Below the pieces are notes generated by a model, which was not told the origin of the DNA, made no database searches, and worked only from the letters and a program-made list of their open reading frames with translations. From Lethocerus indicus (lineage: Eukaryota > Arthropoda > Insecta > Hemiptera > Belostomatidae), in the NCBI GenBank assembly GCA_019843655.1, contig JACDQD010000105.1, positions 6,262,001 to 6,326,000 of the forward strand: DNA of 64,000 nucleotides, in the 5' to 3' direction. Position 1 is the stretch's first letter. Every line of letters begins with the position of its first letter. A program made the position numbers and the translations under genes. Positions 51,906 to 64,000 of this stretch are shown here, piece after piece.

Positions 51906-53835
51906 ACAAATGAAGATTTAATACCGAAGAATAATTACACATTTTTTTAACAAAACATATTCAACTATATTTCCCTAAATATACTACGGCATAGCCTAAA
52001 ATACCAAGTTAACGTATTATTGACAGGCGTAACAATAATTTAGTATGATAAACAATATACTAATTATATTTGCAGTTTTTTATTATCTGCATTCATAATT
52101 GTTTAGAGGAACTCGGACAGCCATTTTATGTTAGTCTACCACAACGATGATTAATCGCTAGTCTTTACAAGCAATATTCAACCATTTGCGGGTGTCTTAC
52201 AACAAGACATTTCGACAAACGGACAAATGAAAAATTCAGGCTCAGTTAGCCAGTTGTTGGGAAAAGGGGATGAAACTGATGCCGGCTGTGCGTGTGTGTC
52301 TGTGTCATGCACAATGCATGACCTCCGTCCCGCGTCCCTTGGCACACAGCGTACACATTTGAGATCCGCTCACATACCCAGTATTACAACACCGATGAAG
52401 CGATATCCGCGATAACATTAGAACTGTTAGTTTGCTATTACGAAATTGAACTATTAACAAGATATCGCTCAAGTGACTCGAGTGAATTAGGAGGGATGAG
52501 ACAGAAATGAAAATTCAGGAAACGGGAATTTTATAACTTCGTCTACTATCGATATGTTGAATTATGCGATCAGAGGGAGCGTTAATTTTTTTTTATCCTC
52601 AAGCTAACAAATCGCAGACCGACCTTAATAAGGTAGAGTGTGCCGAAAGCGGGGAAAAAAGGTGGCGATATCATTGTTCTCGTTAATGCGAAAATGAAAG
52701 CCGGTTAAAGGGCCTGTAGAGATTAATTCTACTGAGGACACGGGAGAGGAGCCAGTAAAACTTGAACCGTTAAAAGGAGGGAGGCCGGCTGTAATTAAGA
52801 CTAATAAGGATGACTCACGGCGGCCGCCCCCGACGCCGCCCCCGCCCCCGCTCAACATTCTAATTCATACCGGGTTTCCCCAACCCGGCGTTATTAACTC
52901 TTGCCAACGAGGTTAATTCTGTTTTTTCGCCTTGTTTTGTTTTCTAAACCCGACATCGCAACTCGCACAGAACAATAAACAGAACACCTTTTCTTAATCT
53001 CCATTACATTCGCCCGGCGGGCCAGACGCTATTTTTATTTGAATTTACATTGGCCCAGAGCGGCTCTCTCCTTTCTCAACTTTCTTCCACTCTCTCTCAC
53101 CCTATCTCCCTCCCCCAGCGGGGATACAGGAGGTGCACTGGTGTATATTAACGGGTCCTGAGACCCAGCTCATATGTATTTCCATTCGTTTCCAATTGAC
53201 CATTAGACTATTTATATGTAGCTTATATGCTTATAGCAACTTTCTAAGGAATAATTATTTCGCCTTTACAAAATAAACAGCATTAACTGCTATAAAGAAT
53301 GACTATTAATTAAGCTGAAATTATTTAACGTTTTTTTTATTCATCAAGATTTAGTTTCGTTAATAGTCCGGGGATCGATCCAGGATCCTCTCCGTTCATT
53401 ACTAATACAAATTATTTTCAGTGTTCTAAGCAGTTCAAAAAGAAGTCATAAAAATATTGAAAAGTGCGAACAAATAAACGTATTTTGCTTTTTTATGTAT
53501 CGTGTAGGTATGAACATATCTGATCAGCATACAAAAGTATGAGTGAATAATTAAGGACAGTGGAGCAATCGTAAACCGGTTACCGTAAATTGGTCTGTTG
53601 TACATTGTTTCTCCATTGTAAAAATCAACGTTATCAATCGATGTGGAATAGAAGGAGAATTTTGGGTAAAATTCGAAACGGTAACTGAAAGGGCCCGCAT
53701 TTCGGTGAGTGGTAGTGAAGAGGAGGGGGCCAGAGGCAAGGGGACATTACAATGGAAATTAATTACCCGACATGTCCTTCCTACAGGTCGGTTCAATTCC
53801 CCCCCTCCCCCCACCGTGGAATAAGTCAGCGGGGG

Positions 53836-53864
53836 ACTTAGTTAAGCGACGGACTTAACTAAGT
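53836..53864. repeat. Perfect 11-bp hairpin
   Basis: ACTTAGTTAAG and CTTAACTAAGT flank a 7-base loop CGACGGA. The arms are too short for a microRNA precursor. Confidence 0.6.
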
Positions 53865-56800
53865 TGCTGCGGATTCACTTTTCGACTCGCAATTAAGTTG
53901 GGCGGGAAATGGTATCCATTAACCGGTCCCTTTCACTTCCTCTTTCTCCGGTGTCTGGTCGGTGGTCCTGTGTCTTCCACTCCCCAACCCTTCCGTATCC
54001 GACCCGCCCCTCTACCTTCTGTCGCCACAGTCATTCTGTAGATTTCGTGTTTTCGCTCGGCCCACGATCTTGAAATCCCCCGCGCATAAATTATCTGATC
54101 TAGTGGAGTTCAGTGGTCCAGAAAGCATGTTTCTACCACCCGCAGAACTTCGCAGGCCAGAAATCCAGTACAATCAAAAGGAGGACCGTCATCATAGGAT
54201 GTCATGACAATTGTACAAAAGTAGACAAAATAAATACGACTTTTTGACGTCACTGCTTCTGAAAATTGCAAACCTATCATTCCCTTGTCAAGTCAATAAA
54301 GCGTTATGTACTTAGAACGTGTAAACAGGACAATAAATGCGGGGATGGGACTAATTTCTGAAGCTAGTGCCAGAGGTGAGTAGAACTGGGGAAGGGTTGT
54401 AATATACAGGGGCTGGTAGGTAACCTCTAAAAATATTATATTTGTCGAGGATAGCGAGGGGTTGGGGGAGAGGGAACGTACATTAGGGGGAAGCCGATGG
54501 GGGATAAATTAGAGTGACTTATGAACTACACTTGTTGGATAGTGATTATCGGGCGGATCGTCACTTAAGCGTTACTTGTTAGGCCCGCGTACCGGGCCGC
54601 GACCGGGTACCGGCGACGGGAACCCTGCCAGCCCGGCCAATAGTCCCCGGATATTATTCCCCGGAGCAAATTTGGCACGCGACCTACTCGGACTCGACCG
54701 TTTTATTACCGGTCGGAATAATTCACAATTCCGCGGATAGGAATAATTGCGGAATGACTGCAATTACTCGGGTTATTCATGCACTGAACTAATAGTAGTA
54801 ATGAGGCTATTTACAGAAGTCCTTCCCAATACTTCAGTTAGAAACCGGAGCACCTCTGAAGGGGGAGAGAATAACCCGAATGGTATTCAATTATACATTC
54901 GTGTAAACCAGATTGGCAATAAACCTTGTTATTGTACCGCTATTATATAATGTCCCCCCTTCCCGTTTTGTGGCTACTTTCATTGGGTAAAATTATATTC
55001 CTAAGTTGAAATTCAAAAGGATTCCTTCCGAGAGAATAAAGTAAGGTGAGAGTAACGGGAGAGGTGTGAGTGGGAAGCAGCGTCCGGAGGCGTGCTCTAC
55101 CTGGCTACGCAACCGGTAGACGCCAATTTGCATTCCTCAAACCGAAACCCGAACAGGAGGAGGCAGTTCGAGTCCCTATGGCGGGTCGCTGACCACAAAC
55201 CACTCCCCCCCTCCCACCCACCATCCATCCCTCCTTGGCCCTCCCAAATATCTCGGCGTGCCGCTCTTCTTTTTCTTGTACCCAATATTTAAAACCTACC
55301 TTTGTTACAGCCCATCGCCATGGACAATGGCCGACGTCGTTGTGTGATGCATAACACAGAGCACAGTGAAACATGTTTCGGTTAATGCCGGGCGCTTTTG
55401 TTTCCGATCGCATTTCATTATTTGACTACTTTAATTTGTGCGCAAATGAAATTATAACCTACAATGACTCTCCCGTTGTGCGTGACCTCGCCATAGGAAA
55501 ATATGACAAATTACTCACCGTTCTAATACTACGGTCCAGACCCCATTTACTCCCGACATCCCGAATATTCCTTACGGACGCCCGACAGGAAGTGGCAACG
55601 AGATTTAAATATACAAAGTAAATAACATTTTCAAAAAATTGAGAAAGCCAGCGGATTTTTCCTCTTAGTACGGATATACTCGAATGAAGTAATTAGAGTC
55701 GCAATTCGGAAAGAATACAAGATAAATAGCTGCCGGTAGACTAAAACGACGCGGGCTTCTGGTCATTAAAAACGCGGTGCCGGTCCAAGAGGAAACCGCT
55801 TGTCGCGGAAACGTCGGGTAGGTGTCAAAAAAAATCCCCCCCGAGAGCTGGCCGGCGGCCAGGACGGCGAGGTGAGAGGCGCGCGGTACGCGGAAAACGG
55901 AGAAAATTCGAACGGAAAAATCTACCACTTGACTCCAATACAATTCCCCCTTTTATGCCGAGGAACTGAAATATGTTCCTTCCCGCTCTCTATTCGTAAT
56001 GTGTAAATTTATTGCCACCCTCTCCCGGTGTTCAGCTCAGGACGGAAAGCGGAACGGGACAGGGGGGAACCTCAGTTGAGTGCGACAACTCGGAACATTC
56101 TCAGAACGCATTCATTACGCAGTTGATAATAAATAAGGGATTAAGGCAGCGTGTTTTCGAGGACAAAAATAATATAAATCTACCACCAAACAAAGGAGTT
56201 TTAGTATCCTTTAGATAACTATTTATATAAATTGTTATCTTTTTTAAATTTTAATTTTATAGTCACGACTACAATTTTTTAAATTATATTCAGTGAGATT
56301 TGATAACACAAATGTTCTTTTGACATTGAATCCACCCATTCGTGGTACTCTTGCTTCTAAAAGGGATTGGAGTGACGGGATAGTTTTGAATGGAAAGATT
56401 TAAATCGGGACGCTGCTAGTCTCTCGGGGAATCCCCGTATACTCCTTTTTATAAACTGAAAGCGACGTATTTCACCAAGTTTGCAAACTATATATTCAGT
56501 GGGACGAACGAAATATGTTTTTTGATCCGTCCAACCTTGGGTTTAACTACCGGGCTCAGATAGCAATAACCAGACAAGCATCGCGGAAAGATGCTTCCGT
56601 CAGCCGACAATAATATTGAACTTACGCCAAATTGGTCCGACGGGGACGGCATTTAACCACAGCAGCCCGCCGTTTCCTCTACAAATACAGTTACAAACAT
56701 CGAACTCTGTCGATTTGTTACGATTACGGAATGCTCATTTTTTTATTATATCTCCATTTTTGTTTATTTTACTCGCGCAGAGCACACAATTTAAAGGTCG

Positions 56801-57329
56801 TAAACATTTGTTGATGTCTCCTTTCTCGAGCGGGCGACGAGGGAACTCTGCCAAGGTTAATATACGCCAAACATTCCGCGGCACTCGACTAGGGGTCTCA
56901 ATTTTTTTCAATTATGCCATTCGGGTTCGTCAAATTGGCTTCGAACAAATCGCCGGCCTTCGTTGACAGGAAAACACCGCATCTACTCGACGGTGGTTAA
57001 TAAATTTTGTTGCGATATTCACATCCGGATGAATAAAATAAGATGACCTAATATCACGCGCGATTATTTGTCACCGGTTCTCTAAGTCCACAATTCACCT
57101 GTTAAATTTTACATAGAAACTCTTCTATGCTGTCTAGAATAATATCCGGGTAATGGAAATAATAAATTTAAGGCATTCTGGGGGACATTACGTCAGATAA
57201 TTCGCAGGAAGGGTTTTTCTCCGGCAATCCACTATCTCCGAACTAGAAGATTAAGGTCTTCATTCCGCCAGGTTTCCTCCAACGTTAGTAGACAATTTGA
57301 GGGTGCTCTGTTCGGAAACGAGGCAAGAA

Positions 57330-57420
57330 TGGGTCCAGGATGAATAGGAATAAATTAGTTCAGACTTTTTTTTAAGAGCAAAACGTTGAAACATGTCACC
57401 CACATGAGAGGATAACTAAA
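57330..57420 (+). repeat. Doubtful R2-like copy
   Basis: It shares AAATTAGTTCAGA and a later AAAGCGT/CAAAACG-type stretch with R2 copy B, but lacks the conserved CCAGGC...GAGAGCGAAAC core. It could be chance similarity. Confidence 0.2.
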
Positions 57421-58796
57421 AAAAAATTCCTTCCGAGAATCGGTTTTATGGAGTACAAAATTAAAGTGATCACCTATAGTCTAAGGTTGTAAAAGAGCGT
57501 GGGTTGCGACCGGGAAATATCCCACTAACAGCTTGGAGGGATTCCATTCACGGTGGGGGTTTGACGGTGTCTGGTCTGTTTGTGTTGGCAGGATAACGGG
57601 AGCACCTAACCCCACCAATTATACACCTCGGATCGGTTATACGGTTCACGTCGGCCGGCTCAAAATTATATTAGCCGTACAAAAATGTTACATACAGGAA
57701 CACGTGTCCCACGCGTCCCTTTGCACGGGTATCAACAGCAACCTGTCGCCCCCCGGCTGCAATTAATAATCGGCCCCGTGTCTGCCCTGTCAGTTCGTTC
57801 AACGTATTTTTAATATTTTATGTACATTTAATGTCCGCAATTTTGTTGGAATAAAATTAATTTTAGTTCGGCCTTCCCTCTCAATATATAACCGGAATTA
57901 TATTATTTTCATTTCGTTTTTGGCGAAGAGACCGCAATTTCAAAATTGTTTTTGTAAATATGAACAAAAAAATCAAATAGGATAATGATTGAAAATTAGA
58001 ATAATAATGTTTGTAACCTACGATTACGGCTAGAACTTCCAAGATAGGATGTATTGATTAATGTCCACACGATTAATATACATCGGTGTGGATAACACAA
58101 CGATAACACTTTTACATCGTGCATCGTGATATTTTCGCATTTCTTTTATCATTATTATAGTCCACGCAATCTGACAATTAATATATCTAACATACCATCT
58201 CGAATTAACATAACTAAACAGAATTCACTGCTTGTTTCAACTATCAAGCGTCAAGATCATTGTCTTATTAATGACACGTAATTATAACATTGTTCCCCAC
58301 AGCTTGAGACAACAGGTACACTGTGAATATGGACAAATTAAACTACCCGTTTCTAAATAATTCCGCGATTTTTTAAGCATTCCTACAATAATTTATTTAT
58401 GGTGGGCTAAATTACATACCTTATAACGTCGCATAGACCCACTAACTCCGCGGCGTGCTCGAAAAAACTACTGGATATTTACCTGTAAAAAAAAATTACA
58501 AATTACACACAGGAAGAATCGGTATTACAACTAGGTTTTAAAATAAGAATAGTATTTGTTCGCTGTTAAATAATATTTTCTCAGCGGCGTCGTCGTCAAG
58601 AGGCCTTCGAGAGGAGCACTCGAAAAGAATAAAAGAGGCGAAATAAAGTTGGGAGGACGGCCGAAAGCTGGGACAAGAGTGGCCGGCACAAATAAACCAA
58701 GACGCTGAAGAGGACACAGGAGGCGCGCGAGGTGCGAACCCGGCTCATAAAGTGCCATGAACCGCACAGCGGAGGACGTCATAAACCCCCAACAAC

Positions 58797-58808
58797 GGGG
58801 GGGGGGGG
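58797..58808. repeat. G12 homopolymer run
   Basis: Twelve consecutive G residues in a CpG-dense block. A similar G12 run lies at 17485-17496. Confidence 0.9.
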
Positions 58809-59601
58809 CGTACTCCAGTCGAAAACTTTCCGAGAGCCAGTAACCGGGGCCATATTCGCGACTTCGGCCGCTCGCAGTGCCGTTTTATTTTATGGCGCCG
58901 GTCGGAAAGTTCGGGTCGGGAAAATAGAGAAATAATCCGGGACGCCGCGATCCAAAATAATCCCCAGAGATAGCTACGTCTCGGTATATTCCTCGAATAT
59001 TCTCGAGACTAACTGTAAACTCCTCTGTAATAATAATCGGACGCTGCTGACGATGGCGTTTCTTATGAGCCAATTTGACGCATACCGTAGAGATAGGACC
59101 ATATAGAGAATTTCAAAATTACAAAAAATAAACTTCGAAAATAAATTTCTGTGCACTTGATAATGTTTATAATTTCGGTGCTAGATAATGCAGTTTACAG
59201 AACATACAAATTTTAATTCATTTAAAAATTAAAAACCCATCCCTAGCCGGCATTGAAACTTTACAAACATTGAAGTATTAACAGGAATACAAAACAACAA
59301 TTCAAAACTAACAACAGTTCTTCTACGAGTAATGAAATTGCGCACAAATTAGCCCTTTTAGACTGAATGAAATATTAATTACCGAAAGGCAGGATGATTT
59401 TATACAATCATCGTTCCACATACACAATGTAAATATACAGAGAATGATAATTAAATCGATTATGTAAGTACAAATAAAGCATGGAATGAAGCGTCACACC
59501 AAGGATAGAATTCGACGACAGTGAACTACGTCAAAAACAAACACCTGGTATTCAGTAACATTATCGGATGTACGTCATTTGTAATGACGCTACAAATAGC
59601 C

Positions 59602-59605
<4 letters not shown>

Positions 59606-59650
<45 letters not shown>
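59606..59650 (+). repeat. (AT)n microsatellite
   Basis: A pure TA/AT array of about 22 units, directly before a tRNA-like relic. Confidence 0.97.
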
Positions 59651-59653
<3 letters not shown>

Positions 59654-59670
59654 GAGATAAGAAAACCGCT

Positions 59671-59760
59671 TGAATTGCAGGTAGTTCAGATAGCAAGCTC
59701 TACTCACAACACGGGTTCGACTCGGGTAGCAGCCTAATGGCGGGTAGGTTTACTGAATCA
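59671..59760 (+). repeat. Possible tRNA-derived SINE relic
   Basis: TAGTTCAGA (59682-59690) resembles a polymerase III A box. GGGTTCGACTC (59713-59723), followed by GGG, is a near-perfect B box. The 22-base gap between the boxes is shorter than in a tRNA, so a deletion or a decayed SINE is likely. It lies next to an AT array, a common insertion context. Confidence 0.4.
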
Positions 59761-61310
59761 AAACAAAATTGATGAATCAACCGTATTGTTAAAAATAAAA
59801 AATTGCTACTTCTTTCTTAACCGCTAATAGACAAAGTTTTCGACTGCTCGTTATAAATCTCAGGAATACGAATACGAAAATTTCTATTTTTGATTTGGTC
59901 ACGATTATAAATGCTTTGAAAATATGCAAGGTTTATTCATTAAGTCCGAATGGGAACTAATTGGGTTTTGGTAGATTCAAATGTATGGCAAATAAAAGGC
60001 GTACATTGAGTTAAAATAAAATATCTGAGCAAATAAAATATCTGATAATCTTACTAGGAGAAAAATTGTACTGTTTACAATTGGGATCTGAAGTGAATCT
60101 AAAACAACAAAAAATTATAAAACTCGAATAGGCTATACGTTAAATGCAAAATGAAATAATTCGTTCTAACCTCCGCATGAATATGGAAACACAAAAGTGA
60201 AAAATTAACGTTGAAAATCTCGGCTAACGACAACAGGCACCTGGCCGAGCGTGGAAGCTACGGGCACATCTGTGAACGGGGCTGGTGGCAATTAGGGCCC
60301 CTTCCAAGAACGGCTAATCCCGAACCGGGACCCGTTCACTTTTTGTAGGCTCCGAGGCCCGGCAAAACGGGCCATCAACCCCATCATCTATTATCGGCGA
60401 CCCCAACAACAACCAGCCCCGGGACTGGCATGACCCAAGAGAAGTATCGCGGGCAGAGACCGTCGGAAAGAATAAGCCCAAAATGAAGAAATAATTCAAC
60501 CATTTCAACTAAAAAAAAACATTTGAAATCTTATACTGCCTTTGCATCCTGATACGTAGAAAAACTGTTGGCCGATGCTTTCATTGGTCTCTCCTTCCGA
60601 GTGTGACTTCCAATTGACCGAAAATGTCCGGATACCGGAGACCTGAGCTCGTTTCCCACTCGAGATGTCCTAGAATTGATCCCCCGCCACCGGTTTCAGG
60701 TTTCATGAGTTTTATGCGCTCTGCCGATAAATCACAAGATATAAGGTCTAAGGTCGGAGCCCTCGGTAAAAGCGGCGACATCCCCGTGGGTCCACTATCA
60801 GGGGCAATAGATAATAATTCCTTTCTATTCCCTACGGTATAGTAGAAAATACGAAAAATATACCATCTCACGAATGAAACAGGACCGGGAATTTAGCACT
60901 CGACTGTTGTGGAACTCAATTAATAATTGTGTATTTAAGATTGGCCTCATCGCAATAAATAATACCTACGGGGGAAAATTCTATATTCCAGGTGTGTATT
61001 CTGTTTGACAGGACTAGGCTTCTTGGAGGGGGTAAGGTGGGGGTCCCAACCGCCCTTAAAACTCACCCTTACTTAGGCCCGAGTGGTGCCCAACGATCCC
61101 CATTTCCGAATCACCCTGAGGTGTGCACTGTTATTGCTTTGGTACTTGTGGAGGGCGTTGTTCAAGACCGGAGTTCGTTTCCTGTTCTGTACGTTGATAA
61201 TATGTACTGTGGCCGTGGTATCGCCGGGCCCATACAACAGGGCCCACACTCTGGTATTCCCCTCGTTAAGACCGACGGCGATATTGCAGGAAAGTGACGA
61301 TATCGGATAT

Positions 61311-61394
61311 ACAGGTAAACATTTCTTTATAACGAATATCAGTTAACGAAATTTTCAGTATCACGTGTGTTCGTTATAACGAGATTTTACCTGT
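61311..61394. mobile_element. Short pogo/Tigger-type terminal-inverted-repeat element (MITE)
   Basis: ACAGGTAAA (61311-61319) and TTTACCTGT (61386-61394) form the ends. TATAACGAA (61328-61336) and TTCGTTATA (61370-61378) form an inner inverted pair, giving imperfect terminal repeats of about 25 bp. The words CTCGTTATAACGAA and an outer CAG are typical of pogo/Tigger ends. A TA precedes the left CAG; the matching right TA is displaced by two bases. The element is about 84 bp with no transposase and would depend on one elsewhere. A generic hairpin is the alternative. Confidence 0.5.
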
Positions 61395-61733
61395 GTAATT
61401 AAAGTAAAGGTGAGTAAGGGAGGCTGGCGGAGTGCCAAGGTGAGCGAGCGGTGTTAGCACGAGGTGATTCAAGGAATAAAGGCGGGCCCAAGCTTCTGCT
61501 GATCAACAGTTCCCGGAATGGCCGGCAATCTGCACAACTGCAACTTAGCCCAGGTACGCCTCGACTACACCCGATACCCCAAGCGGCCATCTAACTCATC
61601 TTTCATCGGAACACCGCCACTATTGAAACATTTCCACCTGCGCTTATCGCCCCCTTCTGGATCGTCCTTGATTCTTACTGGACGAATAAACCGAATAAAT
61701 GAACACACGTAGACAGGAACAACTGATATTCTA

Positions 61734-61909
61734 TTATCACTAACTTCCGGTAGGATCCCGTAAGACTGTGGTTTTGACCCCGCTGCAATTCCTGGAATTT
61801 TCTCGCGTTTGGAAACCACCCGAGCGAGCTCGAGCGGATGAGTTTTCCCTTTCCTTGATTGGCACTCTCGGGCGTTGTCCGCTGGAACTCTTACCGGTTC
61901 CACATCAGG
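61734..61909 (-). repeat. R1 dispersed repeat, copy 4 (reverse strand)
   Basis: Read on the minus strand it begins CCTGATGTGGAACCGGTAAG, has a GGAACC/GTTCC stem, then CGCCCGAGAG, AAGGAAAGGG, GAGCTCGCTCGGGTGG, CCACAGTCTTACGGGATCC and ends TACCGGAAGTTAGTGATAAT. One A of CTGATGA is lost and the GAAA is replaced. It forms the left arm of an inverted pair with copy 5. The minus frame of 117 codons over it is a by-product of the repeat. Confidence 0.75.
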
Positions 61910-61939
61910 GTCCTCCATTTCGGGACTATGACTTATTTA

Positions 61940-62112
61940 TAGGGGTTCCGAAACATCGGGCCGCAGGAGGAGAAGGGCAAAAACCTTTGGGTAGGGTGGT
62001 TTCCAAACCCGGGAGAAATTCCTGACTAGCAGGGGGTCGACCCCGCTAACCGAGGTCCTTCCAACAGAATTACGCGATCCTATCGGAAGTTAGTTAGTGA
62101 TAATTCAAGTTC
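61940..62112 (+). repeat. R1 dispersed repeat, copy 5
   Basis: It begins at GGGGTTCCGAAACATCGGG, so the CTGATGA strand is missing, then shares AAGGGCAAAAACC, GGGTGGTTTCCAAACCCG, GGGGGTCGACCCCGCTAACC, CGAGGTCCTTCCAACAG, TTACGCGATCCTATCGGAAG and TTAGTTAGTGATAATTCAAG with the other copies. It is head to head with copy 4. Confidence 0.75.
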
Positions 62113-64000
62113 CGATAGGGTTCGGATATTTTAATGTTTAAATCCGCCACTGGGGCAATTTTATTCCCCGCTGTAAATTCGACATTTCATCTGCTGCTAC
62201 CGTATTTCGGTGTTTCAGTGGTGGGGTGCGGGCCACAACATCCGGGAGTAATTTTTATTTATGGGTATGATTCATGCGATGGGGATCCTTTTCCCGTTCG
62301 ACCGGGAGTTATGGTTGCGGGACGCGTTCGGCGCGATAAACACCGAGGTGAGAGCGGCCGACGTAGCGGATGACGTAGGGCCGGCGTCCGCTAATCGAAT
62401 ATAACACTCAATCCTCCCGTTAACCAGGAAGGCAGTATTTTCACGTTAGCCACGAATCATTCCTATCGGACGACGAGAGGCAAATGGGGGGCAAAAAAAC
62501 CGGGGGCAAATCGACGCCGAAAGCTTCCATGTACTTCCCCAAAGCCCAAACCAGCCCCACACAGTGCTATCCACAGTGACGAAGAATTCTAACAATATTC
62601 TGCCCCAATAAAATAGGCAGTTATTTGGAATGAATATTAAAAAAGTTCTTATTCTTATTTTGAATACGAATTTTTAATATCAAATTAGAAGAGATCTGGT
62701 TGTAAACAGGTTTCCATCCTGCGTTCTTATGCTAGCTAGCGCTCTATCGGAGCGACACGACACGGCATCGAATTCCACACATGACGCCACACTACACCAA
62801 TCTCCGCAGTTTCCTGTTATACCTATTCTCGTTATAGGCTATTCTTAGACGTTATTTCAGCACATTGTATTGAAGGAGCAATACTGAAGGAGTGGCTATA
62901 AAAAATAATGGTAGCTCTAGCGATGTCAATAGTAGTAGTGAGAACAGATATCATAGCGTGGATAACACTAATAATACCCGTATATAAAGAAGAGCTACGG
63001 GACCTACTTTTGGATTATAAATTTTATTTTAAAGAAATATATTACCATGTCCTTTAGGGGGTAGAGGTAAAATATTAATGTGTGAGTATAGTCGAATTTC
63101 AAAAAATGTTTATTTCTCAACTTGCTCAAGTTTTCTCATATCAGAGTTAACGGTCAGCTTCCTCCTTAACAAGATAAGGACAGATGCTTTAAATAGAATA
63201 CGGTATATAACGTTCAAAAACATTTTAAAATATAATGTTGAATCTAACGATGAATTCTAACGAAGAATATGTCAGTGTTTAGAAGTAATAAAACAACTTT
63301 TGATAATAATAAGAAAGAATTTTGATTTGATTAGGATGAAAACCAATAACGTGCGAGTGTTCTATGTATAGGGATGACTAAATGTTATCCCACCTTGGAC
63401 ACTAGTTCATTACATCCTAATGGTTAACGGATACTGAAATGGCCCTATAAATCAGAGCAACGTTTATTAGTATTTATTTAGCAATGCCGTCAAACAGAAC
63501 AGCGCACTCACTTTACTCAGTTACACCATTTCATGTGTAATGAACGTTTGATCTAGTGCGCACCTATATATATTTGAAACTAATATTGTGACACTAAAAG
63601 TACGCCATAAATAAATAAATATAATGAATAATAAGGTCTAAGACACAGAGTCCAATTCCTCGAGAAATCCACTAACGCCCCTCAGTACGTCTCTAACCGC
63701 TTTATCCATAATGACCATAAGTCCTGTTCCTTCGGGAATTAGCAGCTTCCTGGTATAAATCCTTCCACTCCCTTCATTCGACAACTTTTATCACTTCACC
63801 TTCCTGAAAATCCCGAGCCCCGCCAAAGTGGGAATGGTCACGCGATTATCATTAATCACGGGAGTTGGGGCAGAAGCGGCAGTACCGTCTCATTGGGTGG
63901 CTTCTCCCTTCATGAGTTCAGTGAGTGGTTTTATTTTATTTTAAGCAACCCCTTCTGAATGTATACGATGCCATGTATTTATAGGCCGGGTACTGAGCCC
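62113..64000. other. Non-coding stretch
   Basis: CpG-dense to about 62530, then mostly AT-rich. No coding frame, repeat family or strong motif cluster is recognised. The 60-codon frame at 63078 is in AT-rich DNA and is unremarkable. Confidence 0.55.

Larger units (their letters stand above)
51297..57329. other. Non-coding stretch, mixed composition
   Basis: CpG-dense blocks lie at about 52600-53060, 53690-54010, 54560-54760, 55740-55900 and 56630-56960. AT-rich DNA covers 51480-51620, 51900-52080, 53200-53560 and 56200-56330. A CRE (TGACGTCA) lies at 54245-54252, an AP-1 site (TGACTCA) at 52811-52817 and GCCATTTT at 52121. No coding frame is recognised. Confidence 0.5.
57421..61310. other. 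Non-coding stretch, mostly AT-rich
   Basis: AT-rich at 57840-58420 and 59160-60200. CpG-dense blocks lie at about 57530-57780, 58600-58960 and 60210-60450. A G12 run lies at 58797-58808. AATAAAATATCTGA is repeated near 60015 and 60032. No coding frame is recognised. Confidence 0.5.

Noticed and set aside
59682..59723. tRNA gene
   Set aside because: The A-box and B-box words are present, but the spacing is too short and no acceptor, D or anticodon stem can be formed.
61565..61918. 117-codon minus-strand frame
   Set aside because: It overlaps R1 copy 4 and is a by-product of the repeat.

Overview
This is a 64 kb stretch of eukaryotic nuclear DNA in which I recognise no gene. The longest open frame free of microsatellite is 154 codons. 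A rough chance calculation for DNA of this composition predicts about one frame of that length in 128,000 six-frame codons, and none of the translations resembles a protein family I know. I see no rRNA, tRNA gene, snRNA or known microRNA, no transposase or reverse-transcriptase frame, no CRISPR array and no bacterial operon layout. CpG is not depleted, as is usual for invertebrates with sparse DNA methylation. Long GA, TG/CA and AT microsatellites and short diverged non-coding repeats also fit an arthropod, most likely an insect. The order cannot be told from the sequence.

The window alternates between AT-rich DNA (for example 1-400, 20640-20880, 45120-45420, 49140-49460, 57840-58420) and CpG-dense blocks of 150-600 bp. 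These blocks mix GC-rich sequence with AATTA/TAAT cores and polypyrimidine or poly-G/C runs (for example 1555-1745, 4545-4815, 6600-6800, 7200-7450, 12540-13060, 22030-22440, 29000-29290, 32560-32800, 40180-40450, 54560-54760). Such mosaics resemble the enhancer-rich intergenic or intronic DNA around developmental genes, but this is inference: conservation cannot be seen in one sequence.

The best-supported features are repeats. (1) A dispersed family here called R1 has four clear loci holding five copies (about 6090, 10014, 18914, and a head-to-head inverted pair at 61734-62112). Its start places CTGATGA, a hairpin and GAAA(C) in the order seen in hammerhead ribozymes, which are known from Penelope-like retroelements. 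(2) A family here called R2 has two clear copies (about 31420 and 43135) and one doubtful copy (57330). (3) A short terminal-inverted-repeat element of pogo/Tigger appearance lies at 61311-61394. (4) There are tRNA-like, SINE-type promoter relics. (5) Two (GA)n arrays of about 175 bp and many smaller microsatellites are present, with several perfect hairpins and one canonical G-quadruplex motif.

Clustered transcription-factor consensus sites give the best regulatory candidates: CRE, E2F, AP-1 and ETS at 1574-1641; a nuclear-receptor-like palindrome, a YY1-like site and a CRE at 51244-51296; an inverted forkhead pair around a GATA site at 40351-40379; and a TCF-type pair at 22841-22860. No new biological system is evident. 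The R1 family with its hammerhead-like core is the item most worth following up.
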